Assembly (NCBI GenBank): GCA_003216295.1
Contig: QCJB01000006.1
Location: 1 to 64,000, forward strand
Direction: 5' to 3'
DNA length: 64,000 nucleotides
Source of the DNA: Prochlorococcus sp. AG-402-P16
GTDB taxonomy: Bacteria > Cyanobacteriota > Cyanobacteriia > PCC-6307 > Cyanobiaceae
Part shown: positions 17,871-25,317 of the stretch, in pieces
Layout of the letters: every line of letters begins with the position of its first letter
Numbering within the stretch: the first letter of the stretch is position 1
Notes under the pieces: model-generated
What the model saw: the letters and a program-made list of their open reading frames with translations, nothing else
What the model was told of the DNA's origin: nothing
Database searches by the model: none
Position numbers and translations under genes: made by a program

Positions 17871-18577
17871 TGACTATGCTTCAGATAAAAGGCTTGAATA
17901 CCTACTATGGCGAAAGTCATATTCTTCGAGATGTTGATATGAATATCAATCAAGGTGAGATGATTTGTCTTATAGGTCGAAATGGAGTAGGTAAAACAAC
18001 TTTGCTTAAATCTTTAATAGGGTTATTAACTCCACGGCGTGGAGAGATTGTTTTTAATGGAGATTTGGTTAATAGAAAGCCTCCTCATCAAAGGGCTCGT
18101 TCCGGAATTGCGTATGTTCCCCAAGGACGAGAAATAATACCTTATTTGACTGTCGAGGAAAATCTTCAACTTGGATTGGAAGCTTTACCAGGAGGTTTAG
18201 CAAAGCATAAACAGATTGATGAATTGGTATATGAACTTTTCCCTGTCTTAAAACAATTTCTATCTCGTAAAGGAGGTGACTTAAGCGGAGGGCAGCAGCA
18301 ACAACTTGCAATTGCTCGAGCATTACTTGGGAAACCAAAGTTGCTTTTACTTGATGAACCAACTGAAGGAATACAACCGAATATCGTTCAAGATATTGAG
18401 TCTGCAGTTAAAAGGATCATTAGTGAGACTGGTGTTGGGGTTTTATTGGTAGAGCAACATCTGCATTTTGTGAGGCAAGCAGATCGTTATTATGCAATGC
18501 AACGCGGAGGCATAGTTGCAAATGGACAAACTAGTGAATTAAGTAAAGCTGTGGTAGAGAAATTCCTTAGTGTTTAA
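17870..18577 (+). CDS. urtE: Urea ABC transporter ATP-binding protein UrtE
   Basis: LivF-like ATPase of 235 residues, second nucleotide-binding subunit of the urea importer. Walker A is GRNGVGKTT, the signature LSGGQQQQLAIARAL, Walker B LLLLDEPTEGI, and the switch His is in LVEQHLHF. It is the last gene of the urt operon. No clear terminator follows before the convergent zinc-ribbon gene two bases on. Confidence 0.96.
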   Translation: MTMLQIKGLNTYYGESHILRDVDMNINQGEMICLIGRNGVGKTTLLKSLIGLLTPRRGEIVFNGDLVNRKPPHQRARSGIAYVPQGREIIPYLTVEENLQLGLEALPGGLAKHKQIDELVYELFPVLKQFLSRKGGDLSGGQQQQLAIARALLGKPKLLLLDEPTEGIQPNIVQDIESAVKRIISETGVGVLLVEQHLHFVRQADRYYAMQRGGIVANGQTSELSKAVVEKFLSV

Positions 18578-18579
18578 GT

Positions 18580-18723
18580 CTATTTTGTTTGAGTAAAAGC
18601 AGTTTCTTGCTCTATTTTGTCTTGGCAAGTAGAGCAAAGAATATGACCTTTTTTTTTCCAAAAAGTCTTTGTTGACCTTTCGATATTTTGTCCACAGCCA
18701 AGGCATTTGAAGAGTGGACTCAT
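18580..18723 (-). CDS. Tiny zinc-ribbon protein
   Basis: Missed by the track. The minus-strand ORF has 47 residues and two CxxC knuckles, CLGC at residues 7-10 and CSTC near 30-33, separated by a basic stretch. This spacing fits a single-zinc ribbon that could bind nucleic acid or a protein partner. No named family is recognised. It is convergent with urtE, two bases from its stop. Confidence 0.6.
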   Translation of the reverse strand: MSPLFKCLGCGQNIERSTKTFWKKKGHILCSTCQDKIEQETAFTQTK

Positions 18724-18917
18724 TTATTACTGAATCTTTTTTATATAGTTCTTTATTATACTATTTTCATTCTGTCTTAACAGATACAAGATTTTTTTGG
18801 CCGTAGACTTTGATTTTTAAAGATAATACTAATTTATTTAATTAACATTAAAAAGCATTTTTTGATACTTGCTCTATTTATTTAGTTTGTTATAAGTTGA
18901 TCAAGTGCTTCTATTGC

Positions 18918-19028
18918 ATGTCCTTCGAAAGATTAAGCAAAACTGAGATAGTCAATGGCAGAATTGCAATGTCAGGTGTATTAGTTATTTTATTACTTGA
19001 AATATTATCTAAGTTAAGTATTGCTTAG
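18918..19028 (+). CDS. hli: Very short high-light-inducible (Hli) protein
   Basis: Missed by the track. Thirty-six residues starting MSFERLSKTEIVNGRIAMSG. ExxNGRxAM followed by a hydrophobic helix with a later Glu is the chlorophyll-binding helix of the Hli/one-helix family. Hli proteins bind chlorophyll and carotenoid at photosystem assembly intermediates and quench energy under stress. It is at the short end for the family and lacks the usual N-terminal region. It is flanked by AT-rich DNA, probably with its own promoter. Confidence 0.8.
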   Translation: MSFERLSKTEIVNGRIAMSGVLVILLLEILSKLSIA

Positions 19029-19075
19029 ATACTATATATATGAAATTAATTTGGTTTTAATAAAACCTACTTAAA

Positions 19076-19585
19076 TTAAGCTACTTTTAAAAATAGAGAA
19101 TCTTTTATCCTTTTGATTTCTCCATCTTTCCATAACCAGATAATAGGCTCTGTAGATTTTGCGTGTTGTAGATCAATTCTGTTTTCAATACTTATAGGAT
19201 TAAATTCTGTATTCGATTCAAATTGTTTGTCTCTAATTGCCTGATTGATAACAATACTTCCATCTTTTCCAGATATTGATCTATGAAATGTACCGATAGG
19301 TATTTGAAGTGCACCCATGAATCTATGGAGATAAATTATGTGATGAGGTTCATCCCAAAGAGGATTTAATAGTGTGAAAGTTCTATCTCCCTCAAGTACA
19401 AGATTATTATCTGTTTGATGATGGTGTACATAATATTGCTCAAAGCCATTTAAATCAGGAGGTGAAGTTGCCCCTCCTCTATGAATAACGACATCACTAC
19501 CATTTGAGCCTTCAACACTAGCATCTAAAAAAGTCACTTCAGGAGTCTCTCGAAAAATATTAACCGGTACAAAATTGAGTTTCAT
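19076..19585 (-). CDS. Cupin-like hypothetical protein
   Basis: About 169 residues from the ATG at 19585 (MKLNFVPVNIF); the track start adds seven residues. The middle shows YYVHHHQTDNNLVLEGDRTF followed by PHHIIYLHRFMGALQIPIGTFHRS. This resembles a small beta-barrel of the RmlC/cupin type, with clustered His residues and a Gly-Asp turn that could bind a metal. That fold assignment is tentative. There is no signal peptide or membrane span, and the neighbours give no hint of pathway. Confidence 0.6.
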   Translation of the reverse strand: MKLNFVPVNIFRETPEVTFLDASVEGSNGSDVVIHRGGATSPPDLNGFEQYYVHHHQTDNNLVLEGDRTFTLLNPLWDEPHHIIYLHRFMGALQIPIGTFHRSISGKDGSIVINQAIRDKQFESNTEFNPISIENRIDLQHAKSTEPIIWLWKDGEIKRIKDSLFLKVA

Positions 19586-19808
19586 CAAAAAATTTATTTG
19601 TTCCAAACATTACTGGAATAAATACATCTAACTGTATTAATTAATTCACTTTTAGCGAATTAATTATCTTGTGTGCAAGAAGAAGAGTATTTGATTTTAC
19701 TAAAAGGCATCAAATATGATTTGTTCTAGTTAGCTCACAAAGCAATTAATGATACATAAGATTATGAAAAATATTAATAAGTTAGATTACATAAAATATT
19801 ATTAAGTC

Positions 19809-19919
19809 ATGGCTAAATCAACTATTAAAAACAAAAAACTTTTGGTTGATGAAATGATTAAAACCTTTAAATCTATCCCCGCAACAGCGATAACTTTTTC
19901 GAACATAAAAAAAAATTAA
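19809..19919 (+). CDS. Possible tiny ORF (36 residues)
   Basis: ATG-initiated: MAKSTIKNKKLLVDEMIKTF and a short tail ending in KKN. It is basic and possibly amphipathic. It sits 22 bases before the next membrane-protein ORF on the same strand, which would suit a two-gene unit. Without a recognised family or a strong ribosome-binding site it remains doubtful. Confidence 0.3.
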   Translation: MAKSTIKNKKLLVDEMIKTFKSIPATAITFSNIKKN

Positions 19920-19941
19920 ACTCATAACTTACGATATATTT

Positions 19942-20148
19942 TTGAGATACTTCGCTAGCGGATTATTTTTATTATCACATGGCCTTTTGGTTTTAGATCA
20001 TCTAGGAGTAGGAGCAGCTCTTCATGGGATTGGTGAGGTCTTTTTTGCTCCATGGGCTATTAAGCAGAAAGCATGGGACTTGGTTTTTATAGCTTTTTTA
20101 TTTGGCGCATTTGATCTTTGGGGAACTTTGAAACTAGGATTTAATTAG
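19942..20148 (+). CDS. Small membrane protein, unknown
   Basis: Protein of 68 residues with two hydrophobic segments (about 3-18 and 46-62) and a conserved-looking Gly/His-rich link (DHLGVGAALHGIGEVFFAPWA). The start is a TTG. No family name comes to mind; the composition and regular spacing of Gly and aromatic residues argue for a genuine membrane protein. A strongly structured non-coding segment follows. Confidence 0.6.
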   Translation: MRYFASGLFLLSHGLLVLDHLGVGAALHGIGEVFFAPWAIKQKAWDLVFIAFLFGAFDLWGTLKLGFN

Positions 20149-20189
20149 TAAATTCATTAGATAAACTTGTTTTTTCTTTAAGATTTGGG

Positions 20190-20255
20190 AGGGAGGTCAA
20201 AACCCTTCCCAGTAGTGGTGACCTCCCTACAGAAAACTTTGGAACGGGTTTTCTG
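20190..20255. ncRNA. Tandem strong hairpins, candidate small RNA
   Basis: AGGGAGGTCA (20190-20199) pairs perfectly with TGACCTCCCT (20219-20228). Two bases on, CAGAAAAC (20230-20237) pairs perfectly with GTTTTCTG (20248-20255). Both loops contain short runs (CCCTTCCC, TTTGGAACGG) that could be seed sequences. Neither hairpin is followed by a long T tract, so a plain terminator is unlikely. Abundant two-hairpin Yfr RNAs are known in Prochlorococcus; membership was not tested. Confidence 0.45.
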
Positions 20256-20345
20256 ATAAAATAGTTATAGGAATTTAGTTGAATAAGTTAAGACTTAATT
20301 GATACAAAATCAAAAATCTATGAACAATTTATATATCTTATGAAT

Positions 20346-20555
20346 TTATTTAATCAATTCTTTATTAGATAGTATTTTTTTTCGTTTGACTTTTTTCAAC
20401 TCGTGCATACCTTCTATTTGTTGGTAAATAGACTGTAGTTGATCGCAAATATGTTCAGTATTTTCTACTTTGTTTAATCTGAGTAGCATCTTCTCTATTT
20501 GCTCTTTGCATTCTATGAAGACATGGCAATCTATCGTCCCCGGCTCATATTGCAT
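20346..20555 (-). CDS. Small hypothetical protein (69 residues)
   Basis: ATG-initiated minus-strand ORF with a helical, charged sequence: ECKEQIEKMLLRLNKVE, then QLQSIYQQIEGMHELKK. The heptad-like spacing of Leu/Ile suggests a short coiled coil, followed by a Lys-rich C-terminus. It is probably cytosolic, with no recognised family. Flanking DNA on both sides is AT-rich and otherwise empty. Confidence 0.5.
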   Translation of the reverse strand: MQYEPGTIDCHVFIECKEQIEKMLLRLNKVENTEHICDQLQSIYQQIEGMHELKKVKRKKILSNKELIK

Positions 20556-20724
20556 GTTTAATTTAAAAAGAGTTTATTTTTAAGGCATTAATTCAATTAA
20601 ATCTGTAGTGATTGATTCAATATTTTTATAAACTATTTTATTATTTAGTTTATAAATAATAAAATTCAAATATATAATTAAAAACTATATTTAACTAGTG
20701 GAAAGACTTTTTAGTAATTCTTCC

Positions 20725-20865
20725 TCAACCCATTTCAGCTTTCATGGCTTCATGGATTCTCTTACTCATGATTTCATGACCACAATATTGCAAATGCACT
20801 TCTTGAGAGCTTTTAACAGATTTATTTTGAGAGTACTTAAGTCCTCTGTAAGTTAGTTCAGCCAT
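20725..20865 (-). CDS. DUF4278 protein
   Basis: Missed by the track. Forty-six residues on the minus strand. The opening MAELTYRGLKYSQNK contains the LTYRGxxY signature of DUF4278, a family of very small cyanobacterial proteins of unknown function, and the C-terminal half is a polar helix. Its ATG overlaps by one base the stop of a 31-codon ORF just upstream, an arrangement typical of coupled translation. Confidence 0.7.
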   Translation of the reverse strand: MAELTYRGLKYSQNKSVKSSQEVHLQYCGHEIMSKRIHEAMKAEMG

Positions 20866-20960
20866 TAGAAAAATTGTAATTGTTCAAGTCCCCGTTCCAT
20901 GGCTTGAATCTGACTGCGACTCGAGTAGAGCTGAACGTCAGTAGATAATACACAATTCAT
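20865..20960 (-). CDS. Tiny ORF coupled to DUF4278 gene (31 residues)
   Basis: MNCVLSTDVQLYSSRSQIQA followed by MERGLEQLQFF, on the minus strand from an ATG. Its TAA shares one base with the ATG of the DUF4278 gene (TAATG). It could be a genuine micro-protein or a leader ORF that feeds ribosomes to the downstream gene. No family is recognised. Confidence 0.4.
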   Translation of the reverse strand: MNCVLSTDVQLYSSRSQIQAMERGLEQLQFF

Positions 20961-21136
20961 TCTCAATCTGTTGAAGTTTCTTCAAAAATTATTATCAATT
21001 TAGATCAGAAACTTTTTGTCTTTTCAAGCATAAAGTCTGGTTGGGCAAAAATTATTGCTGATGGACTCTATGGAGAGATGGACAAATCTTGTCTCTACCT
21101 TGAAAAAATAATTGTGTAAGAATATTTTTCTATTAA

Positions 21137-21766
21137 TTAACTTGCCAGTCTGGAAATGTATGAGTCTCTTGAACCCGCATTGATCCAACCAGTTGCAATT
21201 GTCTTGGAATGAATTTTGTTAACTCTTCCTCTATGAATATGTGTCAATCCAGCAGGGAAAATAACTAATTTTCCTCGTTCAGCTGTCTCATGATATTCCT
21301 GCCAGTGGAATTCTGTACCTCCAGATTCGACATCATTGCAATAGAGAATCCAAGCTAAAACTCTATGAACCGGTTCGGTTGCTTCTTCGCTAATCGTCCA
21401 GTCACAATGCCATTTTTTAAATCCTTCTCCAGGGGCGTAACGTTGTATGTTGAAAATTGGATTGACAAATAATGATTGTTCTGGGGAGCACTCTTTAAAG
21501 AGAGGACGATCTTGGAGGTATTTTTGAAGCCCAGCATCGACGCCTCTTACAATGACCTCAGAGAGTGCAAATGCTTCTGGGTCGCTGCGATCTATGGCTA
21601 CAAGGCTGATATCAGTAGAAATTTTTGCAGGATCTGAATCATTATTTGATCCATTGCTGAAGGCGATTCCATTGCGATGCAAGTCTGTGCGACGATCGAA
21701 AAATGACATCACACCATCTGCAACAGATTCAAAACCTTTATTTCTATAACTAGCTATTAAATTCAT
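21137..21766 (-). CDS. 2OG-Fe(II) oxygenase, prolyl-hydroxylase-like
   Basis: Protein of 209 residues. The C-terminal half carries the double-stranded beta-helix iron site: HCD at residues 120-122 (HxD), a distal His in LTHIHRG near 176-178, and a Lys near 188 suited to binding 2-oxoglutarate. The preceding QRYAPGEGFKKWH matches the P4H/PiuC-like class. Members hydroxylate protein or small-molecule substrates, and no substrate is evident here. It stands alone on the minus strand. Confidence 0.85.
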   Translation of the reverse strand: MNLIASYRNKGFESVADGVMSFFDRRTDLHRNGIAFSNGSNNDSDPAKISTDISLVAIDRSDPEAFALSEVIVRGVDAGLQKYLQDRPLFKECSPEQSLFVNPIFNIQRYAPGEGFKKWHCDWTISEEATEPVHRVLAWILYCNDVESGGTEFHWQEYHETAERGKLVIFPAGLTHIHRGRVNKIHSKTIATGWINAGSRDSYISRLAS

Positions 21767-21918
21767 GGAATTTTTTTAAGGGTTTTTCGATCTCTGGATA
21801 CTTTAAATCCCTTGAAAGTACTAATTCAATAAAAATCCTATAGGCACTTTTACCCTCTTTTAGTTGGCTAGGGGTTGTGTTTGATTTAGATGAAGTTGTT
21901 TTATTAAAAGGCTATAAA

Positions 21919-22074
21919 TTAAGCCACAGCTTTGTCTTTCAGAGATCTTAAATATCTCTTTCTTTGACCGCTACCTTCAACTTCAAAATGCCAAGTAGGT
22001 TGCTTCTTGTCGGTTTTTTTTAAGTTAACGCCAGAATTGCTTGTGCTTAACTTCTTCTTAATCTGTTTATTCAT
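21919..22074 (-). CDS. Tiny basic protein (51 residues)
   Basis: Missed by the track. ATG-initiated: MNKQIKKKLSTSNSGVNLKK, then QPTWHFEVEGSGQRKRYLRS and a short helix. It is very basic with a single Trp; WHFEVEGSGQRKRYLRSL could form a beta-hairpin with a positive face, as in small nucleic-acid binders. This is inference from composition only. Confidence 0.5.
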   Translation of the reverse strand: MNKQIKKKLSTSNSGVNLKKTDKKQPTWHFEVEGSGQRKRYLRSLKDKAVA

Positions 22075-22200
22075 GGGCTTATTAAAGCACATTCTCTAAT
22101 TCTTTATGGTTCGGTCGTTACTTTCTCTTCTCGTAATAGATAATAAAAAAGAGGCCCAGTTGAACCTCTCTTTGAAATTTAAAACAATTTTGACCTTGAC

Positions 22201-22344
22201 CTATGCAATTCCTCGGTTCTTGTAAGGGTCATCCCTGAAAGGCTGTGCCTCAAAACTTGGAGGTGAGTTCTCTTGATAAGGATGAAATAGAGCATTTCCC
22301 ATTGAAATGAGTAATTCTTGAAGCCAAAGAATTGTTTTTTTCAT
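22201..22344 (-). CDS. Tiny hypothetical protein (47 residues)
   Basis: Missed by the track. MKKTILWLQELLISMGNALF opens with an amphipathic or hydrophobic helix, followed by a Pro-rich polar half ending RDDPYKNRGIA. The conserved-looking FRDDPYK segment and ATG start suggest a real gene, possibly membrane-associated. No family is recognised. Confidence 0.5.
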   Translation of the reverse strand: MKKTILWLQELLISMGNALFHPYQENSPPSFEAQPFRDDPYKNRGIA

Positions 22345-22492
22345 TGAGTCCTCTGGTGGGATATAACCATATATAAGTTATGTGGAATATTTATACATCA
22401 GTAAAAACTCCTCTTGTTGAATTTTAATTTTCTAAGCAATAGCAATCGAGCAGCTCTCGAGTATCTATTGAAAATAAGAAATTTTGACCTTA

Positions 22493-23563
22493 TCAGAATC
22501 CTTGAGGTGCTGTTTTTGTCCGAACCTTAAACTCCCAAACCGTAATTCCTCCATTTGCATTTATTGCAGCTAAGGCAGTGTCATTAGGGTGCCAAGCGAT
22601 TTGGCTTACAAGGTCACCTGCAAATGCGCCACCAACTGGATCACCCTGACCATCGTTTTGGAGAAACCAAGAAAAAACCGAACCATCTCGCGCACCAGAT
22701 GCTAAAAGCATCCCGCTATGTGAGAAAGAAAGGCATGAAATGGGTTCCGTGTGAAGCATTAACTCTCCTGGCACAGTGCCCTCAGGACCATCGCCTTGAA
22801 AACTCCAAACCGTCACTCGATCACTCCCCCCGGTAGCAAGGACTGTGCCGGTTTGATCAAAAGCTAGATGGCTTGGTTTACCTGGGTAGCCTGTCATCTC
22901 TGAATCTTGATCAGTTGAACGACGCCAGAAATGAACAGAATTATCCTGACTGCCGCATGCCACTATGTCTCCATCTGGACTAAGTACCATAGATACCAGT
23001 GAGCCTCGCCACTCCAACTTTTGATTGATCTTGTCGTTTACTACATCAAAAAAAGTTACTTGGCCGTAGCATGCTGTGGCTAATTCATTGGAATTAGACC
23101 AAGCAATCGCGCTGACAGTGCTGGGATGCTCCTCTGATCGCCAATGTTCTTGACCGTTTTCATCAAAAACATAGACGTATTTAGTAAAAACTACTGCTAA
23201 AAATTTTCCGTCTGGGGACCACTTGATGTGTTCAACCCATCCTTTCCCAAGTTCCAAATTTTTAGTTGACTTACCCTCTTTGCTTTCCCATATAGACACA
23301 TTTCCATCCTGGCCGGCAGTTGCGAAAGTATTTCCATCTGGATGAATAGACATTGCTAGTAAGCCACCTTTATGTATGTCTTTTGATTGCCAAATGAGCT
23401 TTCCAGATTTTCCCTCAAATGCGTTAAGCCCTCCAGCAACATCACCTACTAAAAAGGTTTTACCTTGTAGTGCCCAGCCGCAGACAATCGCATAGTCGTC
23501 AACTTGAGCAGACCAACCTTCATGAAGCATTCCCTTTGGACTAAATGCTTCTATACCAGACAT
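22493..23563 (-). CDS. WD40-repeat protein in zinc cluster
   Basis: Protein of 356 residues made of about seven WD40-type repeats forming one beta-propeller. Repeats carry phrases such as FATAGQDGNVSIWE, VACGSQDNSVHFW, LATGGSDRVTVW and LASGARDGSVFSW, each ending in the W-[DE/R] strand. There is no signal peptide, so it should be a cytosolic scaffold. Its start overlaps the end of the CobW-type GTPase gene by 13 bases, so the two are translationally coupled and probably act together, for example in assembling or placing metal proteins. The specific role is inferred from context. Confidence 0.85.
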   Translation of the reverse strand: MSGIEAFSPKGMLHEGWSAQVDDYAIVCGWALQGKTFLVGDVAGGLNAFEGKSGKLIWQSKDIHKGGLLAMSIHPDGNTFATAGQDGNVSIWESKEGKSTKNLELGKGWVEHIKWSPDGKFLAVVFTKYVYVFDENGQEHWRSEEHPSTVSAIAWSNSNELATACYGQVTFFDVVNDKINQKLEWRGSLVSMVLSPDGDIVACGSQDNSVHFWRRSTDQDSEMTGYPGKPSHLAFDQTGTVLATGGSDRVTVWSFQGDGPEGTVPGELMLHTEPISCLSFSHSGMLLASGARDGSVFSWFLQNDGQGDPVGGAFAGDLVSQIAWHPNDTALAAINANGGITVWEFKVRTKTAPQGF

Positions 23564-24933
23564 TTGTCAAACTCTTTACACATTTCTGCTTCATCAAGGT
23601 TTCTACCGATAAAGACGAGTTGGTTTCGGCGAGGTTCATTGCCCCATTCTTTATCAGGTTGAGCTGTAAAGAGCATGTGTACACCTTGAAAAACTATTCG
23701 CCTAGATTCTCCCGCATAACTAATAAACCCTTTTGTACGAAAGATATCCACCCCTTTTTCTGATAGAAGTCGACTTAACCACCTATTGAGTTTTTCAGGA
23801 TCTACATTGCCTACTCGCTCGATAGCAAATGAACCCACTTCATCGTCGTGCTCGTGCTCGGCGACCCAAGTTCGCTCAGCTATTGGAGAAATTGTAGAGA
23901 TGTTTTGATCATTATCTATCTCGTCTGTAGAAGGAGTAGTTACTTTCGTTAATTTCATATTAAATTCTTCGGCTGTATGTTGAGTGAATAGACCTATATC
24001 CCTTGCCTTATCAACATCTATGAAGAAGGACTTAGTCCCTTCGGATTGAAGTTGAAGGCTCACATGCTTGCCGACTGGAACTATATCTCCTGGATTCATA
24101 AGTTGTTCTTGCTCTGCGTAGAGTCTCACGCATGATTCAGCACCTGTGTTAAGAGCTGTCTCGTCTTTACCTTGGTCTAATAACAGGACGAGAGACATTG
24201 TGGGGTCTGGACCTTCTTCGAGCATAAGTTCATAGCGACCTTTTTCAAGTGAAAAAACACCTGTCCACTCAAATGGATATTCTGGTTCAAGAAAAGTTGG
24301 ACGACGCTGAAGTACTTGATCTAGATCAAAAGCACTTAGATTTAGCACAGTATCAATTGAGACGTCTGCTTGTTTACTGCGTATGACACGAGCCATACGA
24401 TTCATATCGCGTAGCCGTGATTCTAAGTTGTCGAGTGATTCATCTGAAACTAGATCGGTTTTATTTAGGACAAGGACGTCAGCAAAGGCAACTTGCTCCG
24501 AACTTTCATCACTTCGACCAAGTTGCTGTTCTATGTGGGCTGCATCCACAAGTGTGACTATGCCATCAAGTGAAAACTCCTCACGGATTTCATCGTCCAT
24601 AAAGAATGTCTGAGCGACAGGACCAGGATCAGCAAGGCCAGTAGTTTCAACTAATACATAGTCAAATTTGTCTCGCCTCTTCATGAGGTTTCCAAGTACA
24701 CGAATAAGATCACCCCGAACGGTGCAGCAGATGCAACCATTCGACATCTCGAAGACCTCTTCATCAGCATTGATGACTAATCCTTGATCAATACCAACTT
24801 CACCATATTCATTTTCAATAACAGCTATTTTTTTACCGTGTTCTTCGCTCAAGATTCGATTAAGTAGAGTCGTTTTGCCAGATCCTAGGAAACCAGTCAA
24901 TATGGTCACCGGTACTTTTTGCTTAATGCTCAT
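23551..24933 (-). CDS. CobW/COG0523 GTPase, putative zinc metallochaperone, with inserted domain
   Basis: Protein of 460 residues. The N-terminal G domain has Walker A GFLGSGKTTLLN (14-25), the metal-binding GCICC motif (66-70), ETTGLADP and NKTDLV (157-162). A CobW C-terminal domain lies at about 375-450. Between them, about 220-330, is an extra domain beginning FEWTGVFSLEKGRY that resembles one inside the neighbouring ZnuA. AEHEHDDEVGS is a short acidic/His metal-like stretch. COG0523 proteins of the ZNG1/ZigA type hand zinc to client enzymes under starvation. Its place in the znuA-orf-cobW-WD40 series near zur supports zinc rather than cobalamin. Confidence 0.88.
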   Translation of the reverse strand: MSIKQKVPVTILTGFLGSGKTTLLNRILSEEHGKKIAVIENEYGEVGIDQGLVINADEEVFEMSNGCICCTVRGDLIRVLGNLMKRRDKFDYVLVETTGLADPGPVAQTFFMDDEIREEFSLDGIVTLVDAAHIEQQLGRSDESSEQVAFADVLVLNKTDLVSDESLDNLESRLRDMNRMARVIRSKQADVSIDTVLNLSAFDLDQVLQRRPTFLEPEYPFEWTGVFSLEKGRYELMLEEGPDPTMSLVLLLDQGKDETALNTGAESCVRLYAEQEQLMNPGDIVPVGKHVSLQLQSEGTKSFFIDVDKARDIGLFTQHTAEEFNMKLTKVTTPSTDEIDNDQNISTISPIAERTWVAEHEHDDEVGSFAIERVGNVDPEKLNRWLSRLLSEKGVDIFRTKGFISYAGESRRIVFQGVHMLFTAQPDKEWGNEPRRNQLVFIGRNLDEAEMCKEFDKCLV

Positions 24934-24942
24934 TTCCTTTAA

Positions 24943-25260
24943 CTAACGATGTGAACAATGAGAGTTGTCAATAGAAATATCATTTAGCCAATTCTCTTGT
25001 ATTCCCAATAAATCTAGTGACTTTGATTCAAAATCATCTAGCTCGAAATAATTGTATGGAACTTTTAATCTTACTGTATTTTTTCCATTTTCTTTCTTAA
25101 GCGAATGATTTGAAAATTGAAGTTCTTTTAAATTGTCGTCGAAGTCAGTTGAGATAGTAAGTTTTAAGATTTTATCTCTATCCCATGGTGGTTTATCCAT
25201 AAAACTTGCCTGATCTTCCCAGTGCTGTCTATAGGCATTAAACCCTTTAGTTGTAAACAT
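24943..25260 (-). CDS. Orphan protein between znuA and the CobW GTPase
   Basis: Protein of 105 residues, ATG-initiated, with no signal peptide or membrane span. It is polar with several aromatics (YRQHWEDQASFMDKPPW) and a C-terminal SHCSH that could bind a metal. No family is recognised. It lies 9 bases before the GTPase gene and 57 bases after znuA, and a perfect 16-bp hairpin ends 9 bases before its ATG. Membership of the zinc operon suggests a role in zinc homeostasis, but nothing in the sequence proves it. Confidence 0.65.
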   Translation of the reverse strand: MFTTKGFNAYRQHWEDQASFMDKPPWDRDKILKLTISTDFDDNLKELQFSNHSLKKENGKNTVRLKVPYNYFELDDFESKSLDLLGIQENWLNDISIDNSHCSHR

Positions 25261-25269
25261 TTTTGTTTT

Positions 25270-25304
25270 AATCCTGTCTACATTTTATAAATGTAGACAG
25301 GATT
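25270..25304 (-). promoter_or_regulatory. Perfect 16-bp hairpin between znuA and orphan ORF
   Basis: AATCCTGTCTACATTT and AAATGTAGACAGGATT are exact reverse complements around a 3-base loop. On the minus strand the stem is followed by AAAACAAAAATG, so there is no T tract and it is not a standard terminator. It could be an mRNA stabiliser, a processing site or a protein-binding operator. Confidence 0.55.
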
Positions 25305-25317
25305 GTGCTTGTAAAAG

